A stretch of 64,000 nt of DNA from Caproicibacter sp047833665. GTDB lineage: Bacteria; Bacillota; Clostridia; Oscillospirales; Acutalibacteraceae. Numbering within the stretch: the stretch's first letter is position 1; the number at the start of each line of letters is the position of its first letter. Shown here piece after piece: positions 44,119 through 52,586 of this stretch. The translations under genes were made by a program, and so were the position numbers. The notes beneath the pieces are model-generated. The model searched no databases. It was given only the letters and a program-made list of their open reading frames with translations, and had not been told where the DNA came from. The stretch covers positions 1,054,001 through 1,118,000 of the forward strand of contig CP181261.1 in NCBI GenBank assembly GCA_047833665.1. The letters are read 5' to 3'.

Positions 44119-44610
44119 CTAATTTCTTTTGGCAATGGGGTTGTTTGCGTTTATCTGCCGAATCACATGAATCATTTCAATTGCCGAAAGTGCCGCTTCG
44201 TAACCTTTGTTTCCGGATTTTGAGCCGGCACGATGAATTGCTTGTTCAAGATTATCTGTGGTCAGTACGCCAAAAATAACCGGAATTTCACTTTCCAGTG
44301 CTACCTGTGCAATTCCTTTGGATACCTCGGCACAGATATATTCATAATGAGACGTTTCTCCGCGAATTACAGCACCAATGCAAATAACGGCATCATAATT
44401 ACCCGATTGAGCCATTTTTTTAGCTATCAGAGGGATTTCAAAAGCACCTGGAACCCATGCTGCCGTGATGTTGTCGTCCGATACGCCGTGCCGTACCAGT
44501 CCGTCCACAACTCCGTCCAGCAGCCTTTTTACAATAAATTCGTTAAACCGAGAAGCGACAACGCCAATTTGGATGTTGCCGGGGATTAATTTACCTTCAA
44601 TGATTTTCAT
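44119..44610 (-). CDS. ribH: 6,7-dimethyl-8-ribityllumazine synthase
   Basis: 163 residues. Condenses the ribBA-derived butanone phosphate with the pyrimidine made through RibD and forms the icosahedral shell. Motifs: GVVASRFNEF at the start, WVPGAFEIP, GAVIRGETSHYEY (His in the active site), and the C-terminal AGSKSGNKGYEAALSAIEM. RBS AAAGGGG. Last gene of the rib operon. Confidence 0.97.
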   Translation of the reverse strand: MKIIEGKLIPGNIQIGVVASRFNEFIVKRLLDGVVDGLVRHGVSDDNITAAWVPGAFEIPLIAKKMAQSGNYDAVICIGAVIRGETSHYEYICAEVSKGIAQVALESEIPVIFGVLTTDNLEQAIHRAGSKSGNKGYEAALSAIEMIHVIRQINANNPIAKRN

Positions 44611-44629
44611 ATTACTAGCCCCTTTTTTA

Positions 44630-45832
44630 TTAATGAATATAGGAAAATAAATGTCCCATTTTTTCTTTTTTGGTTTTCAGATACTGAATATTTTCTTTTT
44701 GAGGTTCAATTTCGATCGGTACTCTTTCAACAACTTTTATTCCATACCCATCAAGACCGTGGATTTTGCTTGGGTTATTCGTTAACAGGCGAATCGTTTT
44801 CACACCCAGATCTTGCAGAATTTGAGCACCAATCCAATATTCCCTGAGATCTGCTGCAAAACCCAATTCAAGATTTGCTTCCACGGTGTCTCGGCCTTGT
44901 TCCTGCAATTGATAAGCTTTTAATTTATTCATTAACCCAATTCCGCGTCCTTCTTGGCTCATATAAAGAAGAATTCCGCGCTTTTCTTTTGCAATTTTTT
45001 TCATGGCAACCATGAGCTGTTGTCCGCAGTCGCAGCGCAGTGAACCGAATACGTCGCCCGTCATGCACTCTGAGTGGACACGGCATAAAAGATTTTGCCC
45101 GTCTCCAATATTCCCTTTTACCAAAGCAACATGGTATTCATTGGTCAAATCATTTATATATCCATGAATCTGAAATTCACCGTAAACGGTAGGTAATTTG
45201 GCAGATGCTATATGCACCACATGCTTATCATGACGCCGGCAGTAATCCTGCAAATCATGAATTGTAATAAACACAAGATGGTGCTTCTTTGCAAAATCCC
45301 ATAATTGTGGAGTGCGCATCATGTGCCCATCCGATGCCATCACTTCGCAGCAAAGCCCACATTCTTTTAGTCCGCTCAGCCGCATTAAATCCACGGTTGC
45401 TTCGGTGTGTCCACCGCGTGTTAGGACTCCTCCGTGTTTTGCAACAAGCGGGAACATATGGCCCGGCCGACGAAAATCCTCCGGTTTTGCACCGTCTTCC
45501 ACACACTTCATAGCTGTTACCGATCGTTCTGCGGCGGAAATTCCGGTTGTTGTACTTTTGTGGTCAATGGAAACTGTGAAAGCAGTGGAGTGGTTATCTG
45601 TATTTTCTGCTACCATTTGCTTGAGTCCTAATTTATGGCTTAATTTTTCGCTCATGGGCATACAGATTAACCCTTTGGCGTGTGTTGCCATGAAGTTCAC
45701 GTTTTCACAAGTGGCGTGCTGGGCTGCACAAATGAGATCACCTTCATTTTCACGATTTTTATCGTCTGCAACAAGAATTAATTTTCCTTGTCGCAAAGCC
45801 TCTATCGCTTCTGGGATTGAGTTATAATTCAT
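44630..45832 (-). CDS. ribBA: Bifunctional DHBP synthase / GTP cyclohydrolase II
   Basis: 400 residues. The N-terminal half (about 1-200) is 3,4-dihydroxy-2-butanone-4-phosphate synthase (DDKNRENEGDLICAAQ; RPGHMFPL; GHTEATVDL). The C-terminal half is GTP cyclohydrolase II with zinc ligands in CRVHSECMTGDVFGSLRCDC and SQEGRGIGLMNKLKAYQLQE. Both starting compounds of riboflavin therefore come from this protein. ATG 45832 is chosen (AAGGGGG upstream); the frame to 45871 has no start signal. Confidence 0.97.
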   Translation of the reverse strand: MNYNSIPEAIEALRQGKLILVADDKNRENEGDLICAAQHATCENVNFMATHAKGLICMPMSEKLSHKLGLKQMVAENTDNHSTAFTVSIDHKSTTTGISAAERSVTAMKCVEDGAKPEDFRRPGHMFPLVAKHGGVLTRGGHTEATVDLMRLSGLKECGLCCEVMASDGHMMRTPQLWDFAKKHHLVFITIHDLQDYCRRHDKHVVHIASAKLPTVYGEFQIHGYINDLTNEYHVALVKGNIGDGQNLLCRVHSECMTGDVFGSLRCDCGQQLMVAMKKIAKEKRGILLYMSQEGRGIGLMNKLKAYQLQEQGRDTVEANLELGFAADLREYWIGAQILQDLGVKTIRLLTNNPSKIHGLDGYGIKVVERVPIEIEPQKENIQYLKTKKEKMGHLFSYIH

Positions 45833-45846
45833 TGATAAAAACCCCC

Positions 45847-46479
45847 TTAAAAGCCATTTTGTTGTAACCAATCCAATGTTATATTTGAGGAATGGGAATC
45901 GCGATGTATAAATTTGTGCACATACTTGCCGATTAAATCCGTTTCTAAATTGACCGGATCACCAACTTTTTTGTGAACAATCGTCGTTTGGCTGCCGGTG
46001 TGCGGAATAATGGATACACTAAATGTATCATGATCTGTTGCGGCAACTGTCAAACTGATTCCGTCCACAGCAATGGATCCTTTTTCAACAATCAAATCCA
46101 ATAGTTCGGGTGGTGCCTTAATTTTCATCACTGTGGAATTTCCTTTTTTTTGTATGCAAGAAACCCACCCGACCGAATCAACATGACCGGATACAAAATG
46201 CCCGCCCAAACGGCCATTTGCAGCCAGAGGGCGTTCTAGATTTACCGGATCTCCCGGATGTAAATTTCCCAGAGTGCTGCGCTGCAAAGTTTCCGGTGTA
46301 ACGTCAGCAATAAAGAAGTTGCAATTAAAGTCTGTTACTGTCAGACAGACACCGTTTACAGCAATGCTGTCACCAATTGTTATATGTTCCAACACTTTTT
46401 TGGCGCAAATGGAAAGATTTCCGGCAATCGAATTGTTTTGATACACTGTTCCAATTTCTTCAATAAGCCCCGTAAACAT
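45847..46479 (-). CDS. ribE: Riboflavin synthase alpha subunit
   Basis: 210 residues with the two lumazine-binding repeats: MFTGLIEEIGTV..VNGVCLTVT..GHFVSGHVDSVG and VDGISLTVAATDHDTFSVSIIPHT. Dismutates two 6,7-dimethyl-8-ribityllumazine to riboflavin. Its start adjoins the ribD stop with no spacing (46479/46480), typical of a coupled operon. Confidence 0.97.
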   Translation of the reverse strand: MFTGLIEEIGTVYQNNSIAGNLSICAKKVLEHITIGDSIAVNGVCLTVTDFNCNFFIADVTPETLQRSTLGNLHPGDPVNLERPLAANGRLGGHFVSGHVDSVGWVSCIQKKGNSTVMKIKAPPELLDLIVEKGSIAVDGISLTVAATDHDTFSVSIIPHTGSQTTIVHKKVGDPVNLETDLIGKYVHKFIHRDSHSSNITLDWLQQNGF

Positions 46480-47577
46480 TCACGATTTATCCTTTCTAAC
46501 ATGATACCGTAGACGAATATCGTTACCCATTACGCGAATTTCCGGAGAGGAAAAACAAAAACTTTGCTCAGGTGATAAAACGCCTTTTCCTTCCACCGGT
46601 GTTTTTGCCTCTGCGCCGCCGAAAATTTTTGGTGCAATATAGGCGAATACTTCTTGAATGAGTCCTTCTTTTAAAGCATTGTAATTCAATGTTCCGCCTC
46701 CTTCTAATAAAACACTTTGAATGTTTAATTTTCCAAGTCGGTTAATGAGTACCGGTAAATTAACAGCATTGTTTTTTTCCGGAACAGTCAACACCGTGAT
46801 TCCCAATTTTTCTAATTGTGCTATTTTATTGCCGCTTGATACAATGGTTGCCACAATGGTGGGGACTTCTTTCGCTGTTTGGCAGATTTGGCTATTAAGA
46901 GGAATACGCAGATGACTGTCACAGATGATGCGAATTGGATTTTTTCCGTTTTTTAGCCGGCAAGTTAATAAAGGATTATCTTTCAGAACGGTTTCGATTC
47001 CAACCATAATGGCGCTGTATTTATGCCTTAGACGATGAACATCCAAGCGGGCTTGCCTTTCGGTAATCCATTTAGACATACCTGTTGAGGTGGCGATTTT
47101 TCCGTCCATGGTCATTGCATATTTCATAACAAGATAGGGAATTCCTGTTGTTATAAAATAAAAATATTCTGGGTTTAGACTGTCGCACTCAGCTTTTAGA
47201 CATCCTTCTTCCACAGCGATTCCGGCTTTTTTGAGCAGCATCACGCTTTTTCCGGCAACCATTGGGTTGGGGTCGGAAGAACCGATGACTACTTTTGCAA
47301 TATGCGATTTCAAAATTGCATCCGTGCAGGGAGGAGTCTTTCCATAATGACAGCATGGTTCTAAAGTTACATATAATGTTGCATTTTCCGGCGATTCCGA
47401 ACAAGAAGAAAGCGCGTTAATCTCTGCATGAGCCTGCCCGTACTTTTGATGATAACCTTCCCCAATAATGCGGCCATTTTTGACAATGACCGCACCAACC
47501 ATTGGGTTTGGATTTACCCACCCTTCACCTTTTTTGGCAAGAGCGATGGCACGTTTCATATAGTCAGCATGATTCAT
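46480..47577 (-). CDS. ribD: Bifunctional riboflavin deaminase/reductase RibD
   Basis: 365 residues. N-terminal deaminase with zinc motif HAEINAL and TLEPCCHYGKTPPC (about 50-85); C-terminal reductase from about 145 (VMKYAMTMDGKIAT, LLEGGGTLNYNAL). Carries out two middle steps of riboflavin synthesis. First gene of ribD-ribE-ribBA-ribH. ATG has a TAGGAGG ribosome binding site just after the leader hairpin. Confidence 0.97.
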   Translation of the reverse strand: MNHADYMKRAIALAKKGEGWVNPNPMVGAVIVKNGRIIGEGYHQKYGQAHAEINALSSCSESPENATLYVTLEPCCHYGKTPPCTDAILKSHIAKVVIGSSDPNPMVAGKSVMLLKKAGIAVEEGCLKAECDSLNPEYFYFITTGIPYLVMKYAMTMDGKIATSTGMSKWITERQARLDVHRLRHKYSAIMVGIETVLKDNPLLTCRLKNGKNPIRIICDSHLRIPLNSQICQTAKEVPTIVATIVSSGNKIAQLEKLGITVLTVPEKNNAVNLPVLINRLGKLNIQSVLLEGGGTLNYNALKEGLIQEVFAYIAPKIFGGAEAKTPVEGKGVLSPEQSFCFSSPEIRVMGNDIRLRYHVRKDKS

Positions 47578-47601
47578 ATTTTCCTCCTAGACAAAGAAAC
47601 A

Positions 47602-47641
47602 GCCCTGTATGAACCTTAAAAGTTCATACAGGGCAGTTTCC
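47602..47641 (-). terminator. Terminator-like hairpin of the ribD leader
   Basis: CCCTGTATGAAC pairs with GTTCATACAGGG, extended by GAAAC/GTTTC, followed on the minus strand by TTTCTTTG. It lies between the FMN aptamer and ribD and is the likely expression platform. Confidence 0.75.
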
Positions 47642-47702
47642 GCAATATCAAATTACTAACATTCTAAAAATATCCTGTTTCATTTTTTAATGCAGAAAGG
47701 TC

Positions 47703-47875
47703 TTCTTCCATCCAGACTATACTGTCGGTCTTGGAATTTCACCAAGTCCTGCGCTGACGCGCTCGCGGACTATACCGCCGATCGGGAATTTCACCCTCTT
47801 GGAATTTCACCAAGTCCTGCGCTGACGCGCTCGCGGACTATACCGCCGATCGGGAATTTCACCCTGCCCTGAAGA
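47703..47875 (-). promoter_or_regulatory. FMN riboswitch (RFN element) with internal tandem duplication
   Basis: Minus strand reads CTTCAGGGCAGGGTGAAATT (5' side), GATCGGCGG, AGTCCGCGAGC, GCAGGACTTGGTGAAATTCC, and at the 3' side CCGACAGTATAGTCTGGATG, all RFN hallmarks. A 68-base unit covering the P2-P5 region is present twice in tandem (47729-47797 and 47797-47865, identical). The outer P1 and P6 parts occur once. Confidence 0.93.
47729..47865. repeat. 68-bp tandem repeat inside the FMN riboswitch
   Basis: Two identical 69-base copies sharing one base (offset 68). No mismatches were found between copies, so the event is recent or an assembly effect. Confidence 0.95.
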
Positions 47876-47896
47876 CTTTTATTCGGTTCTGAATTT

Positions 47897-47925
47897 ACTA
47901 TATCACAATTATTGGATAAAAGCAA
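47897..47925 (-). promoter_or_regulatory. Promoter of the rib operon
   Basis: On the minus strand TTGCTT (47925-47920), 17-base spacer, TATAGT (47902-47897). It starts about 20 bases upstream of the FMN aptamer. Confidence 0.75.
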
Positions 47926-48024
47926 TATTCTTCTTTTGCGTTGCTTTGTCTGCGCAAATGTTGTGCTTGATATCAATCATTAGGTATACTATTCCACCGG
48001 ATAGACAAGCGTGTTTTCTGCCGG

Positions 48025-48735
48025 TTATCCTTTGTGTAGTTTGTGTGTTTTCCAAGCTTCCACCAGTTTAACGGCTGCTTCTTTCGGACACTCTGCCTCT
48101 GTTACAGCGGATACGACGAAGAAACCATCCACACCGGTTTGAGCAAGCTGAGGGATATCCTTAAGTTTAACGCCTCCGCCGACCACCACGGGGATTGGGC
48201 TGAGTTTTGCAAGCTGTGCCAGTTCGGTAAAACTTCGGGTGATGATTTTTCCGTCAGCGTCGAGTCCGCAGTCCGGCTTTGTCATGGTCTCGTGCAGAGG
48301 TCCAACGCCAAAATAGTCAATTTGGCTGACATCGGCCGTTTGGATATATTCGAATATTTCATGCGTCCTAGCGGATAATCCGATAATGGATTCATTTCCT
48401 AAGTATTCTCGGCAGACAGAAACGGGAATATCCGATTGCCCCACGTGAATTCCATCAATTTTAATTCCTTCTTTTCGTGCCGCAAGAACAACATCAAGTC
48501 GATCATCCACCAGCAATGTGATTTCATCGGACTTACCGGCTTTAGAAATGACATCGGCGGCTTCACGAGTGAGTTGAATCAGTTCCTGCGCGGAAGCTGT
48601 TTTGGAACGAATCTGCACGAATGTAAAACCGGCGTCTATCGCATCCTTGATAATCTGCTTCACAGGGCGGCCTTTTGTGTTTTCCGGCCCTATGACAAGG
48701 TATGCGGAAAGATTAAAGCTTTTTTTCTTGTTCAT
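48025..48735 (-). CDS. thiE: Thiamine phosphate synthase
   Basis: 236 residues, TIM barrel joining HMP-diphosphate and thiazole phosphate. Motifs: FVQIRSKTASAQEL, LLVDDRLDVVLA, GIHVGQSDIPV, GVGPLHETMTKPD, VVVGGGVKLKDIP. Last gene of the thi operon; its start overlaps the preceding gene by 23 bases. Confidence 0.95.
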   Translation of the reverse strand: MNKKKSFNLSAYLVIGPENTKGRPVKQIIKDAIDAGFTFVQIRSKTASAQELIQLTREAADVISKAGKSDEITLLVDDRLDVVLAARKEGIKIDGIHVGQSDIPVSVCREYLGNESIIGLSARTHEIFEYIQTADVSQIDYFGVGPLHETMTKPDCGLDADGKIITRSFTELAQLAKLSPIPVVVGGGVKLKDIPQLAQTGVDGFFVVSAVTEAECPKEAAVKLVEAWKTHKLHKG

Positions 48736-49036
48736 TTTTGCCTCCCAAAATACCGTTCACTTTGTCCACTTTTGTGTTTATCATGTTTGTAAATCCGGGC
48801 CGTATATCCGCTTTTAACACAACTTCCGTGCGAATTCCTTTGTTGGCAAGCACGAATGTTGCGTTCTTTACAACCTTCATGACTTCGTCCCATTCACCTT
48901 CAATTTCTGTAAACATGGAAGATGTGTGATTCGGTAAACCGGATTCACGAATTACTTTAACCACTTCGGCAACTTCCGGAGCTAGTTCATCACCTATGCC
49001 GAGGGGCGCGATTGCAACTGCAACGAGTGTATTCAT
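48713..49036 (-). CDS. MTH1187-family thiamine-binding protein
   Basis: 107-residue ferredoxin-like-fold protein of the MTH1187/YkoF family, members of which bind thiamine or its HMP part. Visible: IAPLGIGDELAPEVAEVVKV, NHTSSMFTEIEGEWDEVM, and ADIRPGF. It is placed between thiM and thiE and overlaps thiE. A role in HMP or thiamine delivery is inferred from family and context. Confidence 0.85.
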   Translation of the reverse strand: MNTLVAVAIAPLGIGDELAPEVAEVVKVIRESGLPNHTSSMFTEIEGEWDEVMKVVKNATFVLANKGIRTEVVLKADIRPGFTNMINTKVDKVNGILGGKNEQEKKL

Positions 49037-49039
49037 CTG

Positions 49040-49876
49040 TTAAACCTCCTCTAAATCAAAAGGATTATTGGCAATCTCTTCTGCGGTTGCTTTATATAAT
49101 TCATCAAGGAATCTCACCTGAAAACTGCCCGGTCCGTCCGCTTCTTTTTCCGCCCGACTTCCCGCTAAATTATAAACGGACGCTCCGGTCAAAGCCGCAA
49201 TAAACGGGGAGGCAGCAGATGCATACACCGCCATAACTCCTCCGAGGGAACAACCTGCTCCGGTGATTTGCTCCATAAAATGGGAGCCTCCGTGCGAGTA
49301 TGCGGCGACAGAACCATCGGTGATAAAATCTGTTTTGCCGGAGACGGCCACCGCGCCTCCTGTGTATTGAGCTAGTGCGGCAGCAGCGGTTTTTGCTGCG
49401 TCAACGGAGTCTGTGGCATCCACTCCGCGAACATTGGATTTTTTTGTGCCGCCGTCTAAATTCCACAGACCTGCCAATGCGATGATTTCGGAAGCATTGC
49501 CGCGGATGATGCTGGGCGGATAGGCTTTCAATTGCTGCAGCAGCTTTGTCCGAAGCGAGCCGATTCCTACCGCAACGGGGTCTAAAACCCAAGGCTTTCC
49601 GGTGCTGTGCAGAACTTTAGCGACATGCGGCAATGACTGTTCATAAATGGGTAATAGAGTTCCAAAGTTTATGTAAGTTGCGCCGCCGGCTTTCGCCAAA
49701 GATTCGCCCTCATCCGGCAGATACACCATAGCCGCGGAGCCGCCCACCGCAAGCTGTGCATTGGCCACAAAGTTGATTGTTACGGTGTTGGTAATAGATC
49801 CCGCCATGGGATTTGTCCTTTTGACTGTTTTTACAGCCTGAATGATTTTGTTCTGAATGTCCGCTTTGTCAATCAT
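49040..49876 (-). CDS. thiM: Hydroxyethylthiazole kinase
   Basis: 278 residues of the ribokinase-like fold. Salvages hydroxyethylthiazole to its phosphate. Motifs: TNTVTINFVANAQLAVGGSA, WVLDPVAVG, IRGNASEIIAL, and the catalytic ITGAGCSLGGVMA with Cys. Its ribosome binding site (GGAAGGAAGG) lies at the 3' end of the TPP aptamer immediately upstream, so translation is likely riboswitch-gated. Confidence 0.95.
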   Translation of the reverse strand: MIDKADIQNKIIQAVKTVKRTNPMAGSITNTVTINFVANAQLAVGGSAAMVYLPDEGESLAKAGGATYINFGTLLPIYEQSLPHVAKVLHSTGKPWVLDPVAVGIGSLRTKLLQQLKAYPPSIIRGNASEIIALAGLWNLDGGTKKSNVRGVDATDSVDAAKTAAAALAQYTGGAVAVSGKTDFITDGSVAAYSHGGSHFMEQITGAGCSLGGVMAVYASAASPFIAALTGASVYNLAGSRAEKEADGPGSFQVRFLDELYKATAEEIANNPFDLEEV

Positions 49877-49884
49877 TTTAAATC

Positions 49885-49988
49885 CTTCCTTCCGCTGGTA
49901 TTACCCAGATCAAGTTTTATGGTATTATCTCAGCCCTGCGGTTATTCCGCTATTACGTCTGTTTTCCACAGACAGGGCACCCATCTGT
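49885..49988 (-). promoter_or_regulatory. TPP riboswitch in front of thiM (internal to the operon)
   Basis: Minus strand: GGGTGCCC, GCAGGGCTGAGATAATACC, then CTTGATCTGGGTAATACCAG and GGAAGGAAGG. These are the THI-box elements. No terminator lies between it and thiM; the 3' aptamer strand contains the Shine-Dalgarno sequence, pointing to translational control. Confidence 0.92.
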
Positions 49989-50005
49989 TTTATTATTTGT
50001 TTGTT

Positions 50006-51316
50006 TTAATTTTTTTGCCGAAGTTCTACTTCCAGCCCTTCCAGTATACGGTTTACAGTTCTCACAGCGCACATTTTTCCGCACATAGAGCAGCTGTTTT
50101 GCTCCTCCGGAGGGAGGCTTTCGTGGTATTCTTTGGCCTTTTCACCATCGAGTGCAAATTGATACATTTCATTCCAATCCAGTTTTCGGCGGGCCTGACT
50201 CATTTTCCAGTCTGCTGTACGGGCGTTTTGGATTCCTTTTGAGATATCTGCGGCATGAGCAGCAATTTTAGAGGCGATGATGCCTTGCTTTACGTCATCA
50301 AGAGTGGGAAGACGCAAATGTTCGGCGGGAGTTACATAGCAAAGGAAATCAGCTCCGCTTGCGGCTGCAATTGCACCGCCGATAGCCCCTGTGATGTGGT
50401 CATAGCCGGGCGCGATATCCGTAACCAGCGGCCCGAGCACATAGAATGGTGCGCCGTGGCAGAGACGTTTTTCCAGTTTTACATTGGCGGTTATCTCATC
50501 CATAGCCATATGTCCCGGGCCTTCTACCAGAACCTGCACATCTTTTTGCCATGCACGCTGTGTTAAATTTCCAATTTCGATTAATTCTGTTATCTGCGGC
50601 GCATCCGTTGAATCGGCTATACTGCCGGGCCTTAGTGCATCACCAAGACTGATTGTGACATCATATTCACGCAAAATATCAAGCAGGTCATCGTAATATT
50701 CGAAAAATGGATTCTCGTTTCCTGTCATTTTCATCCATGCAAATAATAGGGAACCTCCGCGCGATACAATATTCATTTGCCGCTTTTCGCGCATGAAAAC
50801 TTCAACGGTTCTGCGATTGATACCGGCGTGGATGGTTACAAAATCGACGCCTTCCTCTGCGTGCAGGCGCACGACTTCCAGAAAATCCTTGGCTGTGATA
50901 TCTTTCAGTTCTTTGCCCAGATATCCAATTGCATCGTATACCGGAACGGTACCAATCATTGCAGAGGAGGATTCAATTAATTTTTGCCGGAATTCCCTGG
51001 TTTTGCCATAGTTGCTGAGATCCATAATGGCTTCTGCACCGAACTTTTCGGCAAGCCTTACTTTTTGCATTTCAGCCTGATAGTTGACACAGTCGCCGGA
51101 GACACCTAAGTTTACATTAATTTTTGTTCTCAGACCTGCACCAATTCCATACGGATGCAGTGATTTGTGGCGGATATTGGCCGGAATTGCCACTTGACCT
51201 GACGCCACAAGTGCTAAAAGTTTTTGTTCGGAAACACCTTCTTCCTTTGCAACCTGTGCCATTTCCTTTGTGACAATCCCTTTTTTCGCTGCTTCCATTT
51301 GTGTTTTATAGCTCAT
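50006..51316 (-). CDS. thiC: Phosphomethylpyrimidine synthase ThiC
   Basis: 436-residue radical SAM enzyme that rearranges aminoimidazole ribotide to HMP phosphate. Motifs: VNLGVSGDCVNY, AIMDLSNYG, VEGPGHMAMDEI, APFYVLGPLVTDIAPGYDHI and the C-terminal cluster motif CSMCGKMC (C-x2-C-x3-C). ATG 51316 with AAAGGGG upstream is chosen; a frame running 44 codons further lies inside thiD. It overlaps the thiD end by 11 bases. Confidence 0.96.
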   Translation of the reverse strand: MSYKTQMEAAKKGIVTKEMAQVAKEEGVSEQKLLALVASGQVAIPANIRHKSLHPYGIGAGLRTKINVNLGVSGDCVNYQAEMQKVRLAEKFGAEAIMDLSNYGKTREFRQKLIESSSAMIGTVPVYDAIGYLGKELKDITAKDFLEVVRLHAEEGVDFVTIHAGINRRTVEVFMREKRQMNIVSRGGSLLFAWMKMTGNENPFFEYYDDLLDILREYDVTISLGDALRPGSIADSTDAPQITELIEIGNLTQRAWQKDVQVLVEGPGHMAMDEITANVKLEKRLCHGAPFYVLGPLVTDIAPGYDHITGAIGGAIAAASGADFLCYVTPAEHLRLPTLDDVKQGIIASKIAAHAADISKGIQNARTADWKMSQARRKLDWNEMYQFALDGEKAKEYHESLPPEEQNSCSMCGKMCAVRTVNRILEGLEVELRQKN

Positions 51317-52127
51317 TTTTTGTTGCCCCTTTCGGTAATCCATTTTGGTACAGATCATAAAAATGGTGAGTTGGACCCCAGCCTTTTCCGATATTGAGTG
51401 AATGACGAATCGCGGTTGTGACATATTCTTTGGCTTTTTTGACGGCATTTTCTAAATCAAGCCCCAAAGCAAGGTTGGCGGCGATTGCAGAGGAATAGGT
51501 GCAGCCTGTTCCGTGCGTATTCTTTGTGTGAATGCGCTCGGTGCTGAAATGGTAAAATTGACTGCCGTCGTAGAGGATATCTAAAGCGTCGCCAACAGCA
51601 TGCCCGCCTTTGACCAGAACATTTTTGACGCCGGAATCATGGATGATTTCTGCAGCTTTTTCCATATCTTCGGGACTGTTTATTTTCATGCGGGAAATCA
51701 CTTCCGCTTCCGGTATATTGGGGGTAAGCACATCCGCAAGCGGCAGGATTTTACGAATCAATGTATCGACGGAATCCGGATCCATCAGCGGACATCCGTT
51801 TTTTGCGACCATGACGGGGTCAATTACCACATTGCGCGGCTTATATTCTTTTAGCTTGCACGCCACAGCTTCCATGCAGTTTGGATGGGAGAGCATACCC
51901 ACTTTTACGGCGTCCGTGCCGATATCTTCAAAAACTGCGTCGATTTGTTTTTGAATCATCTCAGGAGAAATATCCTGTATGCCAAGGACTCGGGATGTGT
52001 TTTCTGCAACAACAGAAACGATAACGCTCATACCAAAAACGCCATGCGCCGCAAAGGTTTTTAGGTCCGCTTGGATGCCCGCTCCGCCGCTGCAATCGGA
52101 ACCGGCAATGGTTAAAACTTTTTTCAT
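51306..52127 (-). CDS. thiD: Hydroxymethylpyrimidine/phosphomethylpyrimidine kinase
   Basis: 273 residues. Phosphorylates HMP and HMP phosphate. Motifs: IAGSDCSGGAGIQADLKTF, DPVMVAKNG, LTPNIPEAEV, VLVKGGHAVGDA, and the catalytic GTGCTYSSAIAANLALG. ATG 52127 follows AGGTGAG. First gene of thiD-thiC-thiM-(thiamine-binding)-thiE, behind two TPP riboswitches. Confidence 0.95.
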   Translation of the reverse strand: MKKVLTIAGSDCSGGAGIQADLKTFAAHGVFGMSVIVSVVAENTSRVLGIQDISPEMIQKQIDAVFEDIGTDAVKVGMLSHPNCMEAVACKLKEYKPRNVVIDPVMVAKNGCPLMDPDSVDTLIRKILPLADVLTPNIPEAEVISRMKINSPEDMEKAAEIIHDSGVKNVLVKGGHAVGDALDILYDGSQFYHFSTERIHTKNTHGTGCTYSSAIAANLALGLDLENAVKKAKEYVTTAIRHSLNIGKGWGPTHHFYDLYQNGLPKGATKNEL

Positions 52128-52151
52128 ATTTCTCACCTAGTTTCTAAAATT

Positions 52152-52190
52152 TAAAAAAACTGTGCCTACTGATTTCAGTAAGCACAGTTT
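52152..52190 (-). terminator. Terminator of the thiD-proximal TPP riboswitch
   Basis: AACTGTGCTTACTGA pairs with TCAGTAGGCACAGTT, followed on the minus strand by TTTTTTT. It separates the proximal aptamer from thiD. Confidence 0.92.
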
Positions 52191-52198
52191 GATTTTTG

Positions 52199-52290
52199 CT
52201 TCCCTACGTCAGTATTAGCTAACAGGTTCAAAGGGTCAGGTTTTACCTTCTCAACTCATTGAGCCAGCGGCCCAATTAAGTCCCCCCGCA
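52199..52290 (-). promoter_or_regulatory. TPP riboswitch, thiD-proximal copy
   Basis: Minus strand: GGGGGGACTTAATTGG, then CTGGCTCAATGAGTTGAGAA, then GACCCTTTGAACCTG and GTAGGGAAGC. The CUGAGA-type core is changed to GTTGAGAAGG, which still fits the THI box. Confidence 0.9.
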
Positions 52291-52313
52291 AAATTATTCA
52301 GTTTTCATTAGAA

Positions 52314-52352
52314 TAACAAAAATGCTTTCCTGCTGTCAGGAAAGCATTTTTT
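52314..52352 (-). terminator. Terminator of the distal TPP riboswitch
   Basis: AAAAATGCTTTCCTG pairs with CAGGAAAGCATTTTT, with a T run on the minus strand. It lies between the two aptamers. Confidence 0.92.
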
Positions 52353-52381
52353 ATCATCTTAAGAAATAATAAAGAACAATT

Positions 52382-52473
52382 GCTTCCCTACACCAGTGTT
52401 AACTGACAGGTTCAAAGGGTCAGGTTTTACCTTCTCAACTCATTGAGCCACCGGCTCAATTAAGTTCCCCCGC
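52382..52473 (-). promoter_or_regulatory. TPP riboswitch, distal copy
   Basis: Nearly identical to the proximal copy over the conserved core (GTTGAGAAGG, GACCCTTTGAACCTG, GTAGGGAAGC); differences are mostly in paired positions such as GGCCGCTGGC versus GAGCCGGTGGC. Each copy has its own terminator. Confidence 0.9.
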
Positions 52474-52586
52474 AAAATTTTTAATTTTCTTCATATTATC
52501 ACTTGTTGGCTTGTCTGTCAAATTTTTAATTAGCATAAAAGAGGGAGTGCGCAAAGCGCACTCCCTTATTTTTTATACAAATAGTA

